From assembly GCA_029262995.1 (NCBI GenBank), contig JAJCYH010000016.1:107035-171034 (forward strand): DNA of 64,000 nucleotides. The letters are read 5' to 3'. Made by a program: the position numbers and the translations under genes. Shown here in pieces: positions 17,651 to 26,432 of this stretch. Numbering within the stretch: position 1 is the stretch's first letter; each line of letters begins with the position of its first letter. This DNA comes from Saprospiraceae bacterium. Lineage in GTDB: Bacteria; Bacteroidota; Bacteroidia; Chitinophagales; Saprospiraceae. A model generated the notes under the pieces. The model saw only the letters and a program-made list of their open reading frames with translations, searched no databases and had not been told where the DNA came from.

Positions 17651-18115
17651 TCATTTTTTCAATCTGTAAGTTGGATGGACTTCACCATTTACAGTATCCA
17701 CGTAAACACTTGGATTGCCATTGAAGAAATAGCAAGCATTGGATGGGGTTTCAAAAAAATGTTTCATTAAAATAACTTCAGTAAATGCATTGCCGAATCC
17801 TTTTCTTTCACGAAGCTCACAAGCTTTGTCAAAGGTCATTTTGACCGGCCAGTTAAAATAGTCAATTCCAAAAAACAACTCATCTTTCATTGCTGGTGTA
17901 TTCCATTTTTCGAATTCAGTTTCGTTTATTGATATTGTTTTTTCATCCGTATAACTGAATTTTAAGGTCAACAAAAAACGATCTTTGATCCAATTAAGAT
18001 CTGCCTTGTACAATTTGGCGTCTGGATATAATTTATGAACAATATCATATCCCATTTTCACTCTCTTTTCATAATTGAGAATGGAAACCTTCTTTCCTTT
18101 CATTAATTTTTCCAT
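17651..18115 (-). CDS. Hypothetical protein
   Basis: About 154 residues from the ATG at 18115 (MEKLMKGKKVSILNYEKRV); an upstream start at 18199 would add 28 residues of no visible use. Soluble, mixed alpha/beta, with aromatic-rich segments (FFGIDYFNWPVKMTFD, NACYFFNGNPSVYVD). Not recognised. It sits alone between decayed sequences. Confidence 0.5.
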   Translation of the reverse strand: MEKLMKGKKVSILNYEKRVKMGYDIVHKLYPDAKLYKADLNWIKDRFLLTLKFSYTDEKTISINETEFEKWNTPAMKDELFFGIDYFNWPVKMTFDKACELRERKGFGNAFTEVILMKHFFETPSNACYFFNGNPSVYVDTVNGEVHPTYRLKK

Positions 18116-18199
18116 AATATATATTTTATAATGTGATAAATAACTTTCCGATAACAAGTTCAATGTATGCCATAGTGGATCAAAAAGCAGTGATGACAA

Positions 18200-18633
18200 T
18201 TATTATGGAATCTGATATTTGTCATATGAATAGAACTTAATATGTAGTATCTTTATAGCTTTGTTTGTCCGCTGAAATGGACCCGCCAAGTCTTAATATT
18301 TGATGCCCACAAGACCAAATAACCTGCATTTTTGTTTCAATAAGTACTTTAATCCTTCAAAGTAAAGAAGGTCAGAGAACTTGTTATCAAGTTCCAGACA
18401 TAGGTTATCAGGACAGGTTCCCGACAGACAGTGTAGAACGGGTCAGCCGCTCAGTTAGAAAGTTCTGCCTGAATGACATGAGTAGGGCAAGGTCGAACTG
18501 ACGATGCACTGGAGTTCTTAAAATTATATTTAATCTATCTGGACTGACTCTTCAAGTTTTTCAGGTTCCTTTCCATTCGTAAAGCTTCAGCTTTTTGATC
18601 AAATAGATCATTGTCAAAACTGTAGTGATTGTT
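18200..18633. other. Intergenic stretch of decayed sequence
   Basis: No gene supported. It contains TAGCTTTG (18256-18263), a good match to the Bacteroidota -7 element on the plus strand, possibly the promoter of a lost gene. The segment 18400-18530 looks less AT-rich than its surroundings. Confidence 0.35.
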
Positions 18634-18758
18634 TAATCAATCTTCAAAATGGATTAATAGCATATTATCCATTCAATGGTAATGCAAACGATGGAAGTGG
18701 AAATAACAATAATTGTACTTTGATGGGTGCCTTAGTAATTGAGAAAATTAAATATTAG
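18634..18758 (+). pseudogene. Fragment of a LamG/concanavalin-like domain protein
   Basis: The translation includes NGLIAYYPFNGNANDGSGNN, the hallmark opening of LamG-like (laminin G, jelly-roll) domains of secreted Bacteroidota proteins. It then ends after about 15 more residues at TAG (18756-18758). The rest of the domain and any signal peptide are absent, so this is a remnant. Confidence 0.6.
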
Positions 18759-18901
18759 CATTCGTTATCTTCATTTATTTGAAGATTTGCATATACATAC
18801 AAGCTAGTCTGGAAAGTCAAACTATTTGTTGTATTTGCCTTACATTAACTATTAGTCCAATTATTTACATTAATTTTCAAGTTCATAATAAAACTGAAGT
18901 A

Positions 18902-19375
18902 ATGAGCAAATTTTCGCACATAGATAACGAAGGCAGTCCTTCAATGGTGGATGTATCATCAAAGGAAAAAACTCAAAGAACGGCAGTAGCTAAAACAACT
19001 GTGCTTTTGTCTAAAAAAATTCTAAAGGAACTTAAAGACAATGAAATAATTACTAAAAAGGGATCTGTTTTTCAAATAGCTAAAATAGCTGGAATCATGG
19101 CTGTTAAAAAAACGAGTGAGCTTATACCTCTTTGCCATCCCTTGAGTATAAACAATTGTTCTGTAGATATAAAGTTGAGCGATCGGAATGAGGTAATAAT
19201 AATATGTACAGTAAATTTAAAAGGGAAAACTGGTGTAGAAATGGAAGCGTTAACTGGTGCAACAATTGCAGCATTGACTATCTATGACATGTGCAAATCC
19301 ATTTCTCATAAAATAGTGATTAAAGAAACTGTATTATTGGAAAAAACAGGTGGTAAAAGCAATATTATAAAATGA
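18902..19375 (+). CDS. moaC: Cyclic pyranopterin monophosphate synthase MoaC
   Basis: Second enzyme of molybdenum-cofactor synthesis, converting the MoaA product to cyclic pyranopterin monophosphate. About 157 residues from the ATG at 18902; the open frame extends upstream, but MSKFSHIDNEGSPSMVDVSSK is the normal family start. Signature segments are KKTSELIPLCHPL, GKTGVEMEALTGATIAALTIY and the C-terminal KTGGKS. It is oriented opposite to moaA, with a decayed moeA between them. Confidence 0.93.
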   Translation: MSKFSHIDNEGSPSMVDVSSKEKTQRTAVAKTTVLLSKKILKELKDNEIITKKGSVFQIAKIAGIMAVKKTSELIPLCHPLSINNCSVDIKLSDRNEVIIICTVNLKGKTGVEMEALTGATIAALTIYDMCKSISHKIVIKETVLLEKTGGKSNIIK

Positions 19376-19639
19376 TTTATTAACATCAAAAACTCACTTT
19401 ACATTATAAATCATAGTAGGATTATACCATCAAAATAAATGGGAAATAATAGGATCTTTTTTTATAATTCTAGTCAGGCTTTTACAGAGTACATTTCTGT
19501 AGCATTACCGAATTATAATATTGGTTTTATAAATTCAGACACATTCCTTAACTTGAGAAGATAAATTTTTTAATATCCAAACAGTTAAAATTAACGCTTC
19601 GGAATTAAGGTCAGATTCAGATTTAAATCCTTTACATAT
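19376..19639. other. Intergenic region with an unassigned 41-codon frame
   Basis: A short frame at 19439-19564 (MGNNRIFFYNSSQAF...) ends in TAA. It may be a remnant but matches nothing recognised. Otherwise no gene. Confidence 0.3.
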
Positions 19640-19672
19640 AAGAAACCATCTATATCAAATAGATGGTTTCTT
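19640..19672. terminator. Strong bidirectional hairpin terminator
   Basis: A 14-bp perfect stem (AAGAAACCATCTAT / ATAGATGGTTTCTT) with a 5-nt loop between moaC and the convergent moeA remnant. Confidence 0.85.
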
Positions 19673-19684
19673 AATAATCGAAAA

Positions 19685-20815
19685 TCATTTCATTGCCTCA
19701 CCTTTTAGGTAAACATTTTTACCATGAGGCAGTTGAATAAAAGCATCAGCATTTAACAATCTAATAAAATCTCCCTAAGCATTTCCTTTGGCAAGAATAA
19801 CAATAACTTCTCCTTTTATGTTGACTTGATTTTTCTAAAGTATGATAAATCTTAAATTGAATGTTTTCAGAAATCAAGGTAAATTTCTATATGTCTTCTT
19901 TAATTACATTACTTGAAGCTAAGCTAATTTTGAAATATTAAGGAGTAAAATAAAGATGCTGGATTTCTAGGAAGAGCAAAGAATGTGCAAGATTCTGTAG
20001 TTCCAAGCCAAAATGGTTTCCACAGTCTTTGCGCTATTTTTTGTACTAGCTTTTTAACATCTTAATTATCAAATGCTTTTGGTAAATAATCATACTTCCC
20101 TTTCGAAACACCTCCCACTTAATATAATTACACCAAATTCTGATAGGTACTTTGGTAATTTCATTTTACTTATTTCTAAGTTAGAATTAGGATGATCCAA
20201 TTCTTATTTAATGAGCCATACTCTAATTGTCGCTTAGATTTAAGAAATATATAATTTTCTAGAGAATTATCTTCTATATTTTACAATTCATAAACTGTAG
20301 AGTCAATCAATACATTGTGAATTCTTTTAACCAGCAATTTATTTTTGTCAATACTTGAAGCTACTACAATTAGGAGCGACTGTTATTGAACGGGCTACTT
20401 CAAACAATAATTCTGTCTCCTTGTGATCCCTACCTTTTGAATATATAGATTCTGTTTTTCTTATATTTGAATGTCATTATGAATTGTGGCTATTTCCCTT
20501 TTTCTAAATGGAGATCTTTAAATCTAACAACGATATTAGAGTCTATTGGAATTATTGCTCCCATCATTATTTCTATGCAAAAACTTTGATCAGTGAATCT
20601 AATCTAACTATTTTTTGGGGAAATGAATTCTCTTTCACTAGATAGATTTGAATCAAAGCATAATGTTATTCTATCCATCATCTCTTTGTCAAAGAGTGGA
20701 AAATCTCTATCAGCATGCAAACCCTCTGCAAGGACAATCTTCTTATTGAATCAATTCGCTTCTATAATCCTTTTTACAATCTTAAATATTTTAGACCTTA
20801 TTCAAGTTTTATCAT
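19685..20815 (-). pseudogene. moeA: Decayed moeA (molybdopterin molybdenumtransferase)
   Basis: Reading the minus strand from the ATG at 20815 gives recognisable MoeA pieces in order, interrupted by stops and frameshifts. These are VLAEGLHADRDFPLFD near 20700 (compare LAEDLVADRDLPPFDRSAMDGYA in intact proteins), CIEIMMGAIIPIDSNIVV near 20560, GGVSKGKYDYLP near 20100 and the terminal IRLLNADAFIQLPHG near 19730. At least two stops occur in the first 30 codons. Length and order match a full moeA of about 1.1 kb. It starts 2 bases after the moaA stop, so it once belonged to that operon. Confidence 0.85.
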
Positions 20816-20816
20816 T

Positions 20817-21806
20817 TCAACCTCCAATAATCGCCATTGATTCAATTATTTGTTTATTACTTAACCTTCCACGCTCTGCTTCAAAGCCATTTTCTGCTTT
20901 GTTGTGAATTGCTTCACTTATAGCTGTTAACAACTGAGCTTCTGATGCTCCTGCTCTTATTAAATCCCTTACATTAAAGATGCCTTCGTCATATAAGCAA
21001 GTTTTTATGACCCCATTAGGAGTAAGTCTCAGTCTGTTACAGCTTCCGCAAAACGATCTTGTATAAGCAGGGATTATTCCAAAACGACCAATGTATCCAT
21101 GCACCCTAAAGTTAATTGATGTAGAGCCAGGTTCATTATTCAAAGCGACAATGTTTTTAAGATTATTTTTGATATGTCCAATTATATTATTGTAGTCCCA
21201 TTTCAAAACATTATGATATGTTCCAGATCCGTTAAAAGGCATTTCTTCAATAAATCTAACACTGATATTGTATTTCTCCCCTAACTTTATCATTGGTATT
21301 ATATCATCTATATTTTGACCATCAAGGATGACACAGTTGATTTTGAGATCAAAATCTTTTTTCAATAATTTTTCAAAGCAATTCCAAACATTTTCGAATT
21401 GATTGGTTCTTGTAATTTTATTAAATCGAGACTTGTCAAGACTATCAATACTAAGGTTAATTGACTTAATACCTAATTCTAGTAACTCATCAATATATTG
21501 CGAAGTCAAAGTTCCATTTGTTGTTATTGCTATTTTATCAATTAAATTAATTTCAGATAATGCTCTTAAAAGAACCATCAAGTCTTTTCTTAAAAAAGGT
21601 TCACCACCTGTAATTCTTATTTTATTAATACCTTCTTTTGACAATAATTTCACCAATCGAATTATTTCTTCATAATTCAAAAGATTAGTTTGTGAATCAT
21701 ACTTTATGCCCTCTGCCGGCATGCAATACTCACATTTGAAATTACACCTATCGGTAACGGCAATTCTTAAATAGTCTATTACTCTTCCAAACTTATCTTG
21801 AAGCAT
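20817..21806 (-). CDS. moaA: GTP 3',8-cyclase MoaA (radical SAM)
   Basis: First enzyme of molybdenum-cofactor synthesis: a radical-SAM cyclase acting on GTP. 329 residues, the family length. The N-terminal cluster motif is CNFKCEYC (Cys21, 25, 28). The C-terminal second 4Fe-4S cluster has FCGSCNRLRLT and TCLYDEG. The protein ends in GG, as functional MoaA does. It looks intact, unlike the moeA remnant behind it. Confidence 0.95.
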   Translation of the reverse strand: MLQDKFGRVIDYLRIAVTDRCNFKCEYCMPAEGIKYDSQTNLLNYEEIIRLVKLLSKEGINKIRITGGEPFLRKDLMVLLRALSEINLIDKIAITTNGTLTSQYIDELLELGIKSINLSIDSLDKSRFNKITRTNQFENVWNCFEKLLKKDFDLKINCVILDGQNIDDIIPMIKLGEKYNISVRFIEEMPFNGSGTYHNVLKWDYNNIIGHIKNNLKNIVALNNEPGSTSINFRVHGYIGRFGIIPAYTRSFCGSCNRLRLTPNGVIKTCLYDEGIFNVRDLIRAGASEAQLLTAISEAIHNKAENGFEAERGRLSNKQIIESMAIIGG

Positions 21807-21974
21807 TTAGTGTGTTTAGTATTCTATAGTAGTAAGTCATAAACGAAGATAGTTCTAGAAATTAAAGTTAAGAACTATCTTAGTGATCACAAGTAATACA
21901 AGGAATATATAATAGTACTTTGTCAAAAATGAAGCGTACGATGTAATAATTCATTTTCAGATGAACGGAAACAG

Positions 21975-22718
21975 ATGATTGTGGAGATACCTTTTGTATT
22001 AATTATTTTATTTTTTGTTATTTCAGTTATATATTCCTCTTCTGGATTTGGAGGTGGCTCAAGCTATATAGCTGTCCTTTCATTATTTACGATTGCTTAT
22101 TTAGACATCAGGATGATTGCATTGATATGTAATATTATCGTAGTCAGTGGATCAAGTTTTGTATTCATTAAGGGATCTAATTTAAAATTGAAAAAAACAT
22201 CAGGCCTATTGACATTAAGTATACCGTTGGCTTTTATTGGAGGACAGTACCATATAGAAGAGAAGCCCTTCTACATATTATTAGGATTGACTTTATTAAG
22301 CAGTTCATTTTTAATGATTACTTCATTTAGTATCATTCCAAAACTAAAAGTCTCTTTATTGAACAATTCAATTTTAGGTGGTTTTATAGGATTATTATCA
22401 GGCCTGGTGGGAATTGGAGGGGGTATATTTCTTGCTCCTGTTTTGCATCTTGGAAAATGGGATAATGGAAAAACAATTGCTGCGACAAGTGCCTTTTTTA
22501 TTTTACTAAATTCATTTGCTGGACTATCTGGACAGATTTATTCGTTTGGGTTTGAACTAAACTTCAAACTAATTTTACCTCTTGTTATGACTGTATTTAT
22601 TGGAGGAATGATTGGAAGCAAACTGTCAATCAAATTTTTATCCTCTGAAAAAATTAAATTAATTACTGCTTTTCTTATAATGTTTGTAGCATTGCGCTTA
22701 TTGATTAAATACTTTTAA
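21975..22718 (+). CDS. TauE/SafE family permease
   Basis: A 247-residue membrane protein with about eight helices. It shows the duplicated TauE/SafE pattern: SSGFGGGSSYIAVLSLF near the N-terminus and GLVGIGGGIFLAPVL in the middle. Members export sulfite or small organic sulfur compounds. It lies 10 bases before moaD, on the same strand as moaD-moaE. A role in supplying or exporting a sulfur anion for the cofactor is possible but inferred only from position. Confidence 0.8.
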   Translation: MIVEIPFVLIILFFVISVIYSSSGFGGGSSYIAVLSLFTIAYLDIRMIALICNIIVVSGSSFVFIKGSNLKLKKTSGLLTLSIPLAFIGGQYHIEEKPFYILLGLTLLSSSFLMITSFSIIPKLKVSLLNNSILGGFIGLLSGLVGIGGGIFLAPVLHLGKWDNGKTIAATSAFFILLNSFAGLSGQIYSFGFELNFKLILPLVMTVFIGGMIGSKLSIKFLSSEKIKLITAFLIMFVALRLLIKYF

Positions 22719-22728
22719 TTTTACATAC

Positions 22729-22965
22729 ATGGAAATTCAATGTTTCGGTATTTCAAAAGATATAACCAAATCTAAAAGTATAGAAGTATCATGTGAAGGA
22801 ATTACGAATGTATCTGATTTGAAAGAGTATCTTGTAGAAACATACCCTGAATTTACTATGTTCGATTCATTTATGGTTGCTGTCAATCATTCTTATGCAG
22901 AAAATGATCAGGTAATTACTTCAACGGATGAAATTGCAATTATACCCCCAGTAAGTGGAGGCTAG
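22729..22965 (+). CDS. moaD: Molybdopterin synthase small subunit MoaD
   Basis: A 78-residue ubiquitin-like sulfur carrier with the required terminal GG (IIPPVSGG). The C-terminal glycine is thiocarboxylated by MoeB and donates sulfur in molybdopterin synthase. It starts ATGGAAATTCAATG and lies 4 bases before moaE. Confidence 0.9.
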   Translation: MEIQCFGISKDITKSKSIEVSCEGITNVSDLKEYLVETYPEFTMFDSFMVAVNHSYAENDQVITSTDEIAIIPPVSGG

Positions 22966-22969
22966 TTAA

Positions 22970-23395
22970 ATGAGGGACTTAGTTGATATACAGATCCTTA
23001 ATTCAAACCTAAGCATAGATTCTTGCTATGAATTTGTCATAGATGCTTCTTGTGGTGCAGTAGCATTGTTTGTTGGAACTATTAGAAATCATAATAACGG
23101 GAAGAAAGTTAAATATTTAGATTTTGAATCTTACAGACCTATGGCATTAAAAGAGATGGGGAACATTGCAGAAGAATGTAAAAACAAATTTAGTGTGTTG
23201 AAAATTTCTTTGCATCATAAGGAAGGTAGAGCAGATATCTTATCTAAAGCAGTAATAATAGCTGTTTCCACAGTTCACAGGAAGGATAGTTTTGAAGCAT
23301 GTGCTTTTATAATTAATCAACTAAAAAAGAGAGTTCCTATTTGGAAAAAAGAGTTTTTGATGGATGGATCATATTGGGTAAATGCCAGACCGTGA
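22970..23395 (+). CDS. moaE: Molybdopterin synthase large subunit MoaE
   Basis: A 141-residue catalytic subunit of molybdopterin synthase. Family features are GAVALFVGTIRNHNNGK, HHKEGRADIL, VSTVHRKDSFEAC and the catalytic-lysine segment VPIWKKE. The last codon abuts the stop of the convergent moeB gene, with no intergenic space. Confidence 0.92.
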   Translation: MRDLVDIQILNSNLSIDSCYEFVIDASCGAVALFVGTIRNHNNGKKVKYLDFESYRPMALKEMGNIAEECKNKFSVLKISLHHKEGRADILSKAVIIAVSTVHRKDSFEACAFIINQLKKRVPIWKKEFLMDGSYWVNARP

Positions 23396-24457
23396 CTAAC
23401 TTTTACTCTTGTTTTGATTCAAAGAGCTAATGCCATCTTTTAAACTATAAAGTTCCTGATGAGAATTATAGTTGAGTAATTTAGCAACTAGGCTTGAAGA
23501 CCTTTGTCCAGTCCTACAATAAAATATGCAGATTTTGTTTTCAGGAGAACTCCATTTTGAAACATCAATCTTTGAAAGAGGGATGTGTACTACATTTTGA
23601 TTCAATCCAATATATTCATCATTCTCTAATATACATATCAAATTATAGTCAGATTTTGACTTCAAATACTTTGAATAACTTATTTCTGGAATTGGCTTAC
23701 TGATTTGGGAAATATATTCTAAATTAGAATAATTGTTTTTGATACTCTTCTTCCATGTTTTTTTCAACTTGATTATATGTTGAGAATTGTCAAGAATGTC
23801 ATATGATAATAGTTTATCGTTAAGATTTGACCCCATACCAACTATATGTTTTAAGGCCTCATTTGCTTGAAATAAACCGATAACTCCTGAGATCGTATTT
23901 AAAACTCCAACCTCCGAACATTTTGGAATTGCATTGTCAACTTCGGAATATATGTCTCTTAAATGTATACTGCTGTAATTACTATTATTGAAAAATGAAA
24001 CGTATCCTTCATATTTATATATGGAAGCATAAACCAAAGGAATATGATTTAAATGACAATAATCATTGCAGAGGTATTTTGTATTAATCTCATCAGTACA
24101 ATCAAGCACAAGATCTGTTTCTTGAAATATTTGTTCAATATTTTCTTTGTTTAGCATTGAAGCGATGTACTCTACTCTAATATCTGGATTCAGGCCAGTA
24201 AGGAAATTAGATAATACTTGAGCCTTTGAGATATTCTCACTCCCATTATAGAAAACTTGTCTATGTATATTACTGATATCAGGAATATCACCATCAACGA
24301 GTGTTATTTTACCAACTCCAGCACCTGCAAGATATGGGGCAGCTATTGATCCAAGACCACCACAACCAACAATGCAAACATGTGCAGCAGACAATTTAGC
24401 TTGCCCTTCAGGTCCTATTTCATTGAGACTGATATGCCTTGAATACCTATTGTTCAA
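23396..24457 (-). CDS. moeB: MoeB-like MoaD adenylyltransferase fused to a rhodanese domain
   Basis: A ThiF/MoeB domain (about 1-245) adenylates the MoaD C-terminus; a C-terminal rhodanese domain (about 265-350) supplies sulfur from its CRTGQRS active loop. Seen: nucleotide loop GCGGLGSIAAPYLAGAGVG and the KCSEVGVLNTISGVIG segment. The two CxxC pairs that bind structural zinc in typical MoeB are not present: the positions read IHLRDIY and LKKTWKK. This is an unusual variant of an otherwise intact-looking gene. Confidence 0.85.
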   Translation of the reverse strand: MNNRYSRHISLNEIGPEGQAKLSAAHVCIVGCGGLGSIAAPYLAGAGVGKITLVDGDIPDISNIHRQVFYNGSENISKAQVLSNFLTGLNPDIRVEYIASMLNKENIEQIFQETDLVLDCTDEINTKYLCNDYCHLNHIPLVYASIYKYEGYVSFFNNSNYSSIHLRDIYSEVDNAIPKCSEVGVLNTISGVIGLFQANEALKHIVGMGSNLNDKLLSYDILDNSQHIIKLKKTWKKSIKNNYSNLEYISQISKPIPEISYSKYLKSKSDYNLICILENDEYIGLNQNVVHIPLSKIDVSKWSSPENKICIFYCRTGQRSSSLVAKLLNYNSHQELYSLKDGISSLNQNKSKS

Positions 24458-24811
24458 ATCTTATACTTTGATTAACAAAGTAAAACTATTTGGATTAGCA
24501 TTGCAAATACCCATTTTGCTTCTAAATTAGAATCATTATTTGATGGCTTGGTCAGAAATAAAATAGTCCATTCCAAGATATAATCTTTTCTCAAATTACC
24601 TTAAAGTAGTGCCTAACGTTTTATAAACTATACTGATTATCAGTCCGTTATGAAAAAAAATGCGGTAGTCAGGAGGTCCCCCACTTTTTAATTGATAATT
24701 GACAATTCATTCTTGTTTTTCAATCTTATTAGAGTTAAACTATCTGCATCCATTGGCAATTCTCCATTAAAGAGCGTCCTTCATTTTGTTTTTGGGCAAA
24801 TGTCGTAATGA
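24458..24811. other. Intergenic region with a TGCCTAACG motif
   Basis: About 350 bases without a gene. It contains GTGCCTAACGTTTTATA near 24610 and ACTGATTATCAGT near 24630, short palindromic parts similar to the borders of the attC-like elements elsewhere in the window. Confidence 0.3.
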
Positions 24812-26041
24812 CTAAAATCTTGGATTTACAAAATTATTATACTTCGATCCAAACCTATAATTCACGCCGAAATGTGAGTAATAAGTAAAGTTGGTATCCA
24901 GTTGTTTTATTTGCAATAAGATATCTTCATCTGAAATTTCTGATTTAGCAATGTTTATTCTGTCGTTTACTAAAGAAAAGAAACCTCCTAAGTTGAGACT
25001 AAGACCTTTAAATATTTGCCATTCCAAGCGAGGATTGAAATAGGCGTTATAAAGAGTTGGGTTGTGAAGGTATTGTTGAACACCAAATGAAAAATAAATA
25101 TTCCCCCATTTTTGTGTTTGTTCATATTGAATGGTTAATCCATGTCGAGTGACCCATTCCGTTTCTCTTTCATAAATAGTTGGTTCAGAATAATCATAGT
25201 ATTCAGGACCTATTGCATAAAAAATAGAAAAGCGGCGTGTCTGTGATTCTGCATAAGGAAAGATATTGTATTCTAAAGCTGCTTTTATCGAACTGCTTAC
25301 ATCTGTATTTCCAAAGGTAGAAGAACCAGCTCTGGAAGTTCCTCCTACTGACCAATGTTCTCCAAGACTTTTTACATATTCAAGATAAAAATTATAGGAT
25401 TTAAGCGTGCTTTTAAATTCTTCCCCATCAGTAAGTGTAAATTTATTTTCTTGATGATTGTATCTTCCTGAAAACTGGAATTTATGTTTGTCCGTGACTC
25501 TGCTCGCAGAAAGCCGACCTGATAAGTTGATATTATTGTAACTGGCTTCTCCATTGATCCAACCATTCCCACCTACATTAAAGACCCAATAATCCCAAGG
25601 GTCAGTTTGATTTGTATTGGAGTCATCTACAGTGATTGGTTCAATTGTATAGTTTATATTATTTACAATATCAGTCTGCATTATATATTTTAGCAAGCCT
25701 CTTTTAAGACTCTGAACAAGCAAATTTCTTTCAATAGATTCTGTGGCATTGGGATCAACCATATACTTGATGGTGTCTATTATTCCAACAAATTGATTGT
25801 CACCTTCAAAAACGATTTGTATCTCACTGCCTCCAGCACCAGTCGGTTGGCGTGTTGCCAAAATATAAATATCAGCATCTTGGCGATCCTGCATATAATT
25901 GATGAAACCAATTTGTTCTTTAACATAATTAATATGACAATACATCTGGCAATCAATAAAGACATTTGGCTTTGAAGACTGTGCACCTATGGTTGTTGCA
26001 AATAGAATAGAAAGGATAAATGTTTGAATAGAATATCTCAT
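24812..26041 (-). CDS. Secreted protein with predicted outer-membrane barrel
   Basis: About 409 residues from the ATG at 26041 (MRYSIQTFILSILFATTIGAQ, signal peptide); the longer open frame upstream is not coding. The N-terminal domain has VFIDCQMYCHINYVKEQIGF and an Arg/Asp-rich DRQDADIYILATRQ stretch, seen in unnamed Bacteroidota proteins. The C-terminal 250 residues alternate as a porin-like barrel (GLTIQYEQTQKWGNIYFSFG, HFGVNYRFGSKY). Function unknown. A 19-copy heptamer array begins 250 bases before the start codon. Confidence 0.7.
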   Translation of the reverse strand: MRYSIQTFILSILFATTIGAQSSKPNVFIDCQMYCHINYVKEQIGFINYMQDRQDADIYILATRQPTGAGGSEIQIVFEGDNQFVGIIDTIKYMVDPNATESIERNLLVQSLKRGLLKYIMQTDIVNNINYTIEPITVDDSNTNQTDPWDYWVFNVGGNGWINGEASYNNINLSGRLSASRVTDKHKFQFSGRYNHQENKFTLTDGEEFKSTLKSYNFYLEYVKSLGEHWSVGGTSRAGSSTFGNTDVSSSIKAALEYNIFPYAESQTRRFSIFYAIGPEYYDYSEPTIYERETEWVTRHGLTIQYEQTQKWGNIYFSFGVQQYLHNPTLYNAYFNPRLEWQIFKGLSLNLGGFFSLVNDRINIAKSEISDEDILLQIKQLDTNFTYYSHFGVNYRFGSKYNNFVNPRF

Positions 26042-26290
26042 AAATCGCTCTAGCTGTTTATAGAAATTGTTGAAAGGGCTCAGGTTGTTAAGGATATAAC
26101 GAAAACGTAAGAAAAATATGATTGGAGAATCTTGATCCTCTGTGGTAAGTTTCTTTTTCTGAGTGAAAGATATCTTATATGTCTCAGACCGGCCGGGAGT
26201 TATTGTAAAACTTTGTAAAATGAATGTAAATGATTTTTTTTGTAGAAGACACCCTCTTAGGCACTGTAGCAATTTTAATTGCGTATGTGG

Positions 26291-26423
26291 CTCACTTCTC
26301 ACTTCTCACTTCTCACTTCTCACTTCTCACTTCTCACTTCTCACTTCTCACTTCTCACTTCTCACTCCTCACTTCTCACTTCTCACTTCTCACTTCTCAC
26401 TTCTCACTCCTCACTTCTCACTC
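26291..26423 (+). repeat. Heptamer tandem array (CTCACTT)19
   Basis: 19 contiguous 7-bp units; three are CTCACTC (26361, 26403, 26417), the rest CTCACTT, with a partial unit after 26423. It lies between the receptor-type gene (stop 26433) and the upstream side of the 24812-26041 gene. Seven is not a multiple of three, so length changes would alter spacing or frame. Confidence 0.95.
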
Positions 26424-26432
26424 CTCAAGCTT

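Noticed and set aside
20623..20907. Plus-strand frame over the moaA/moeA junction
   Set aside because: Antisense shadow of moaA and the moeA remnant, which have much stronger evidence.
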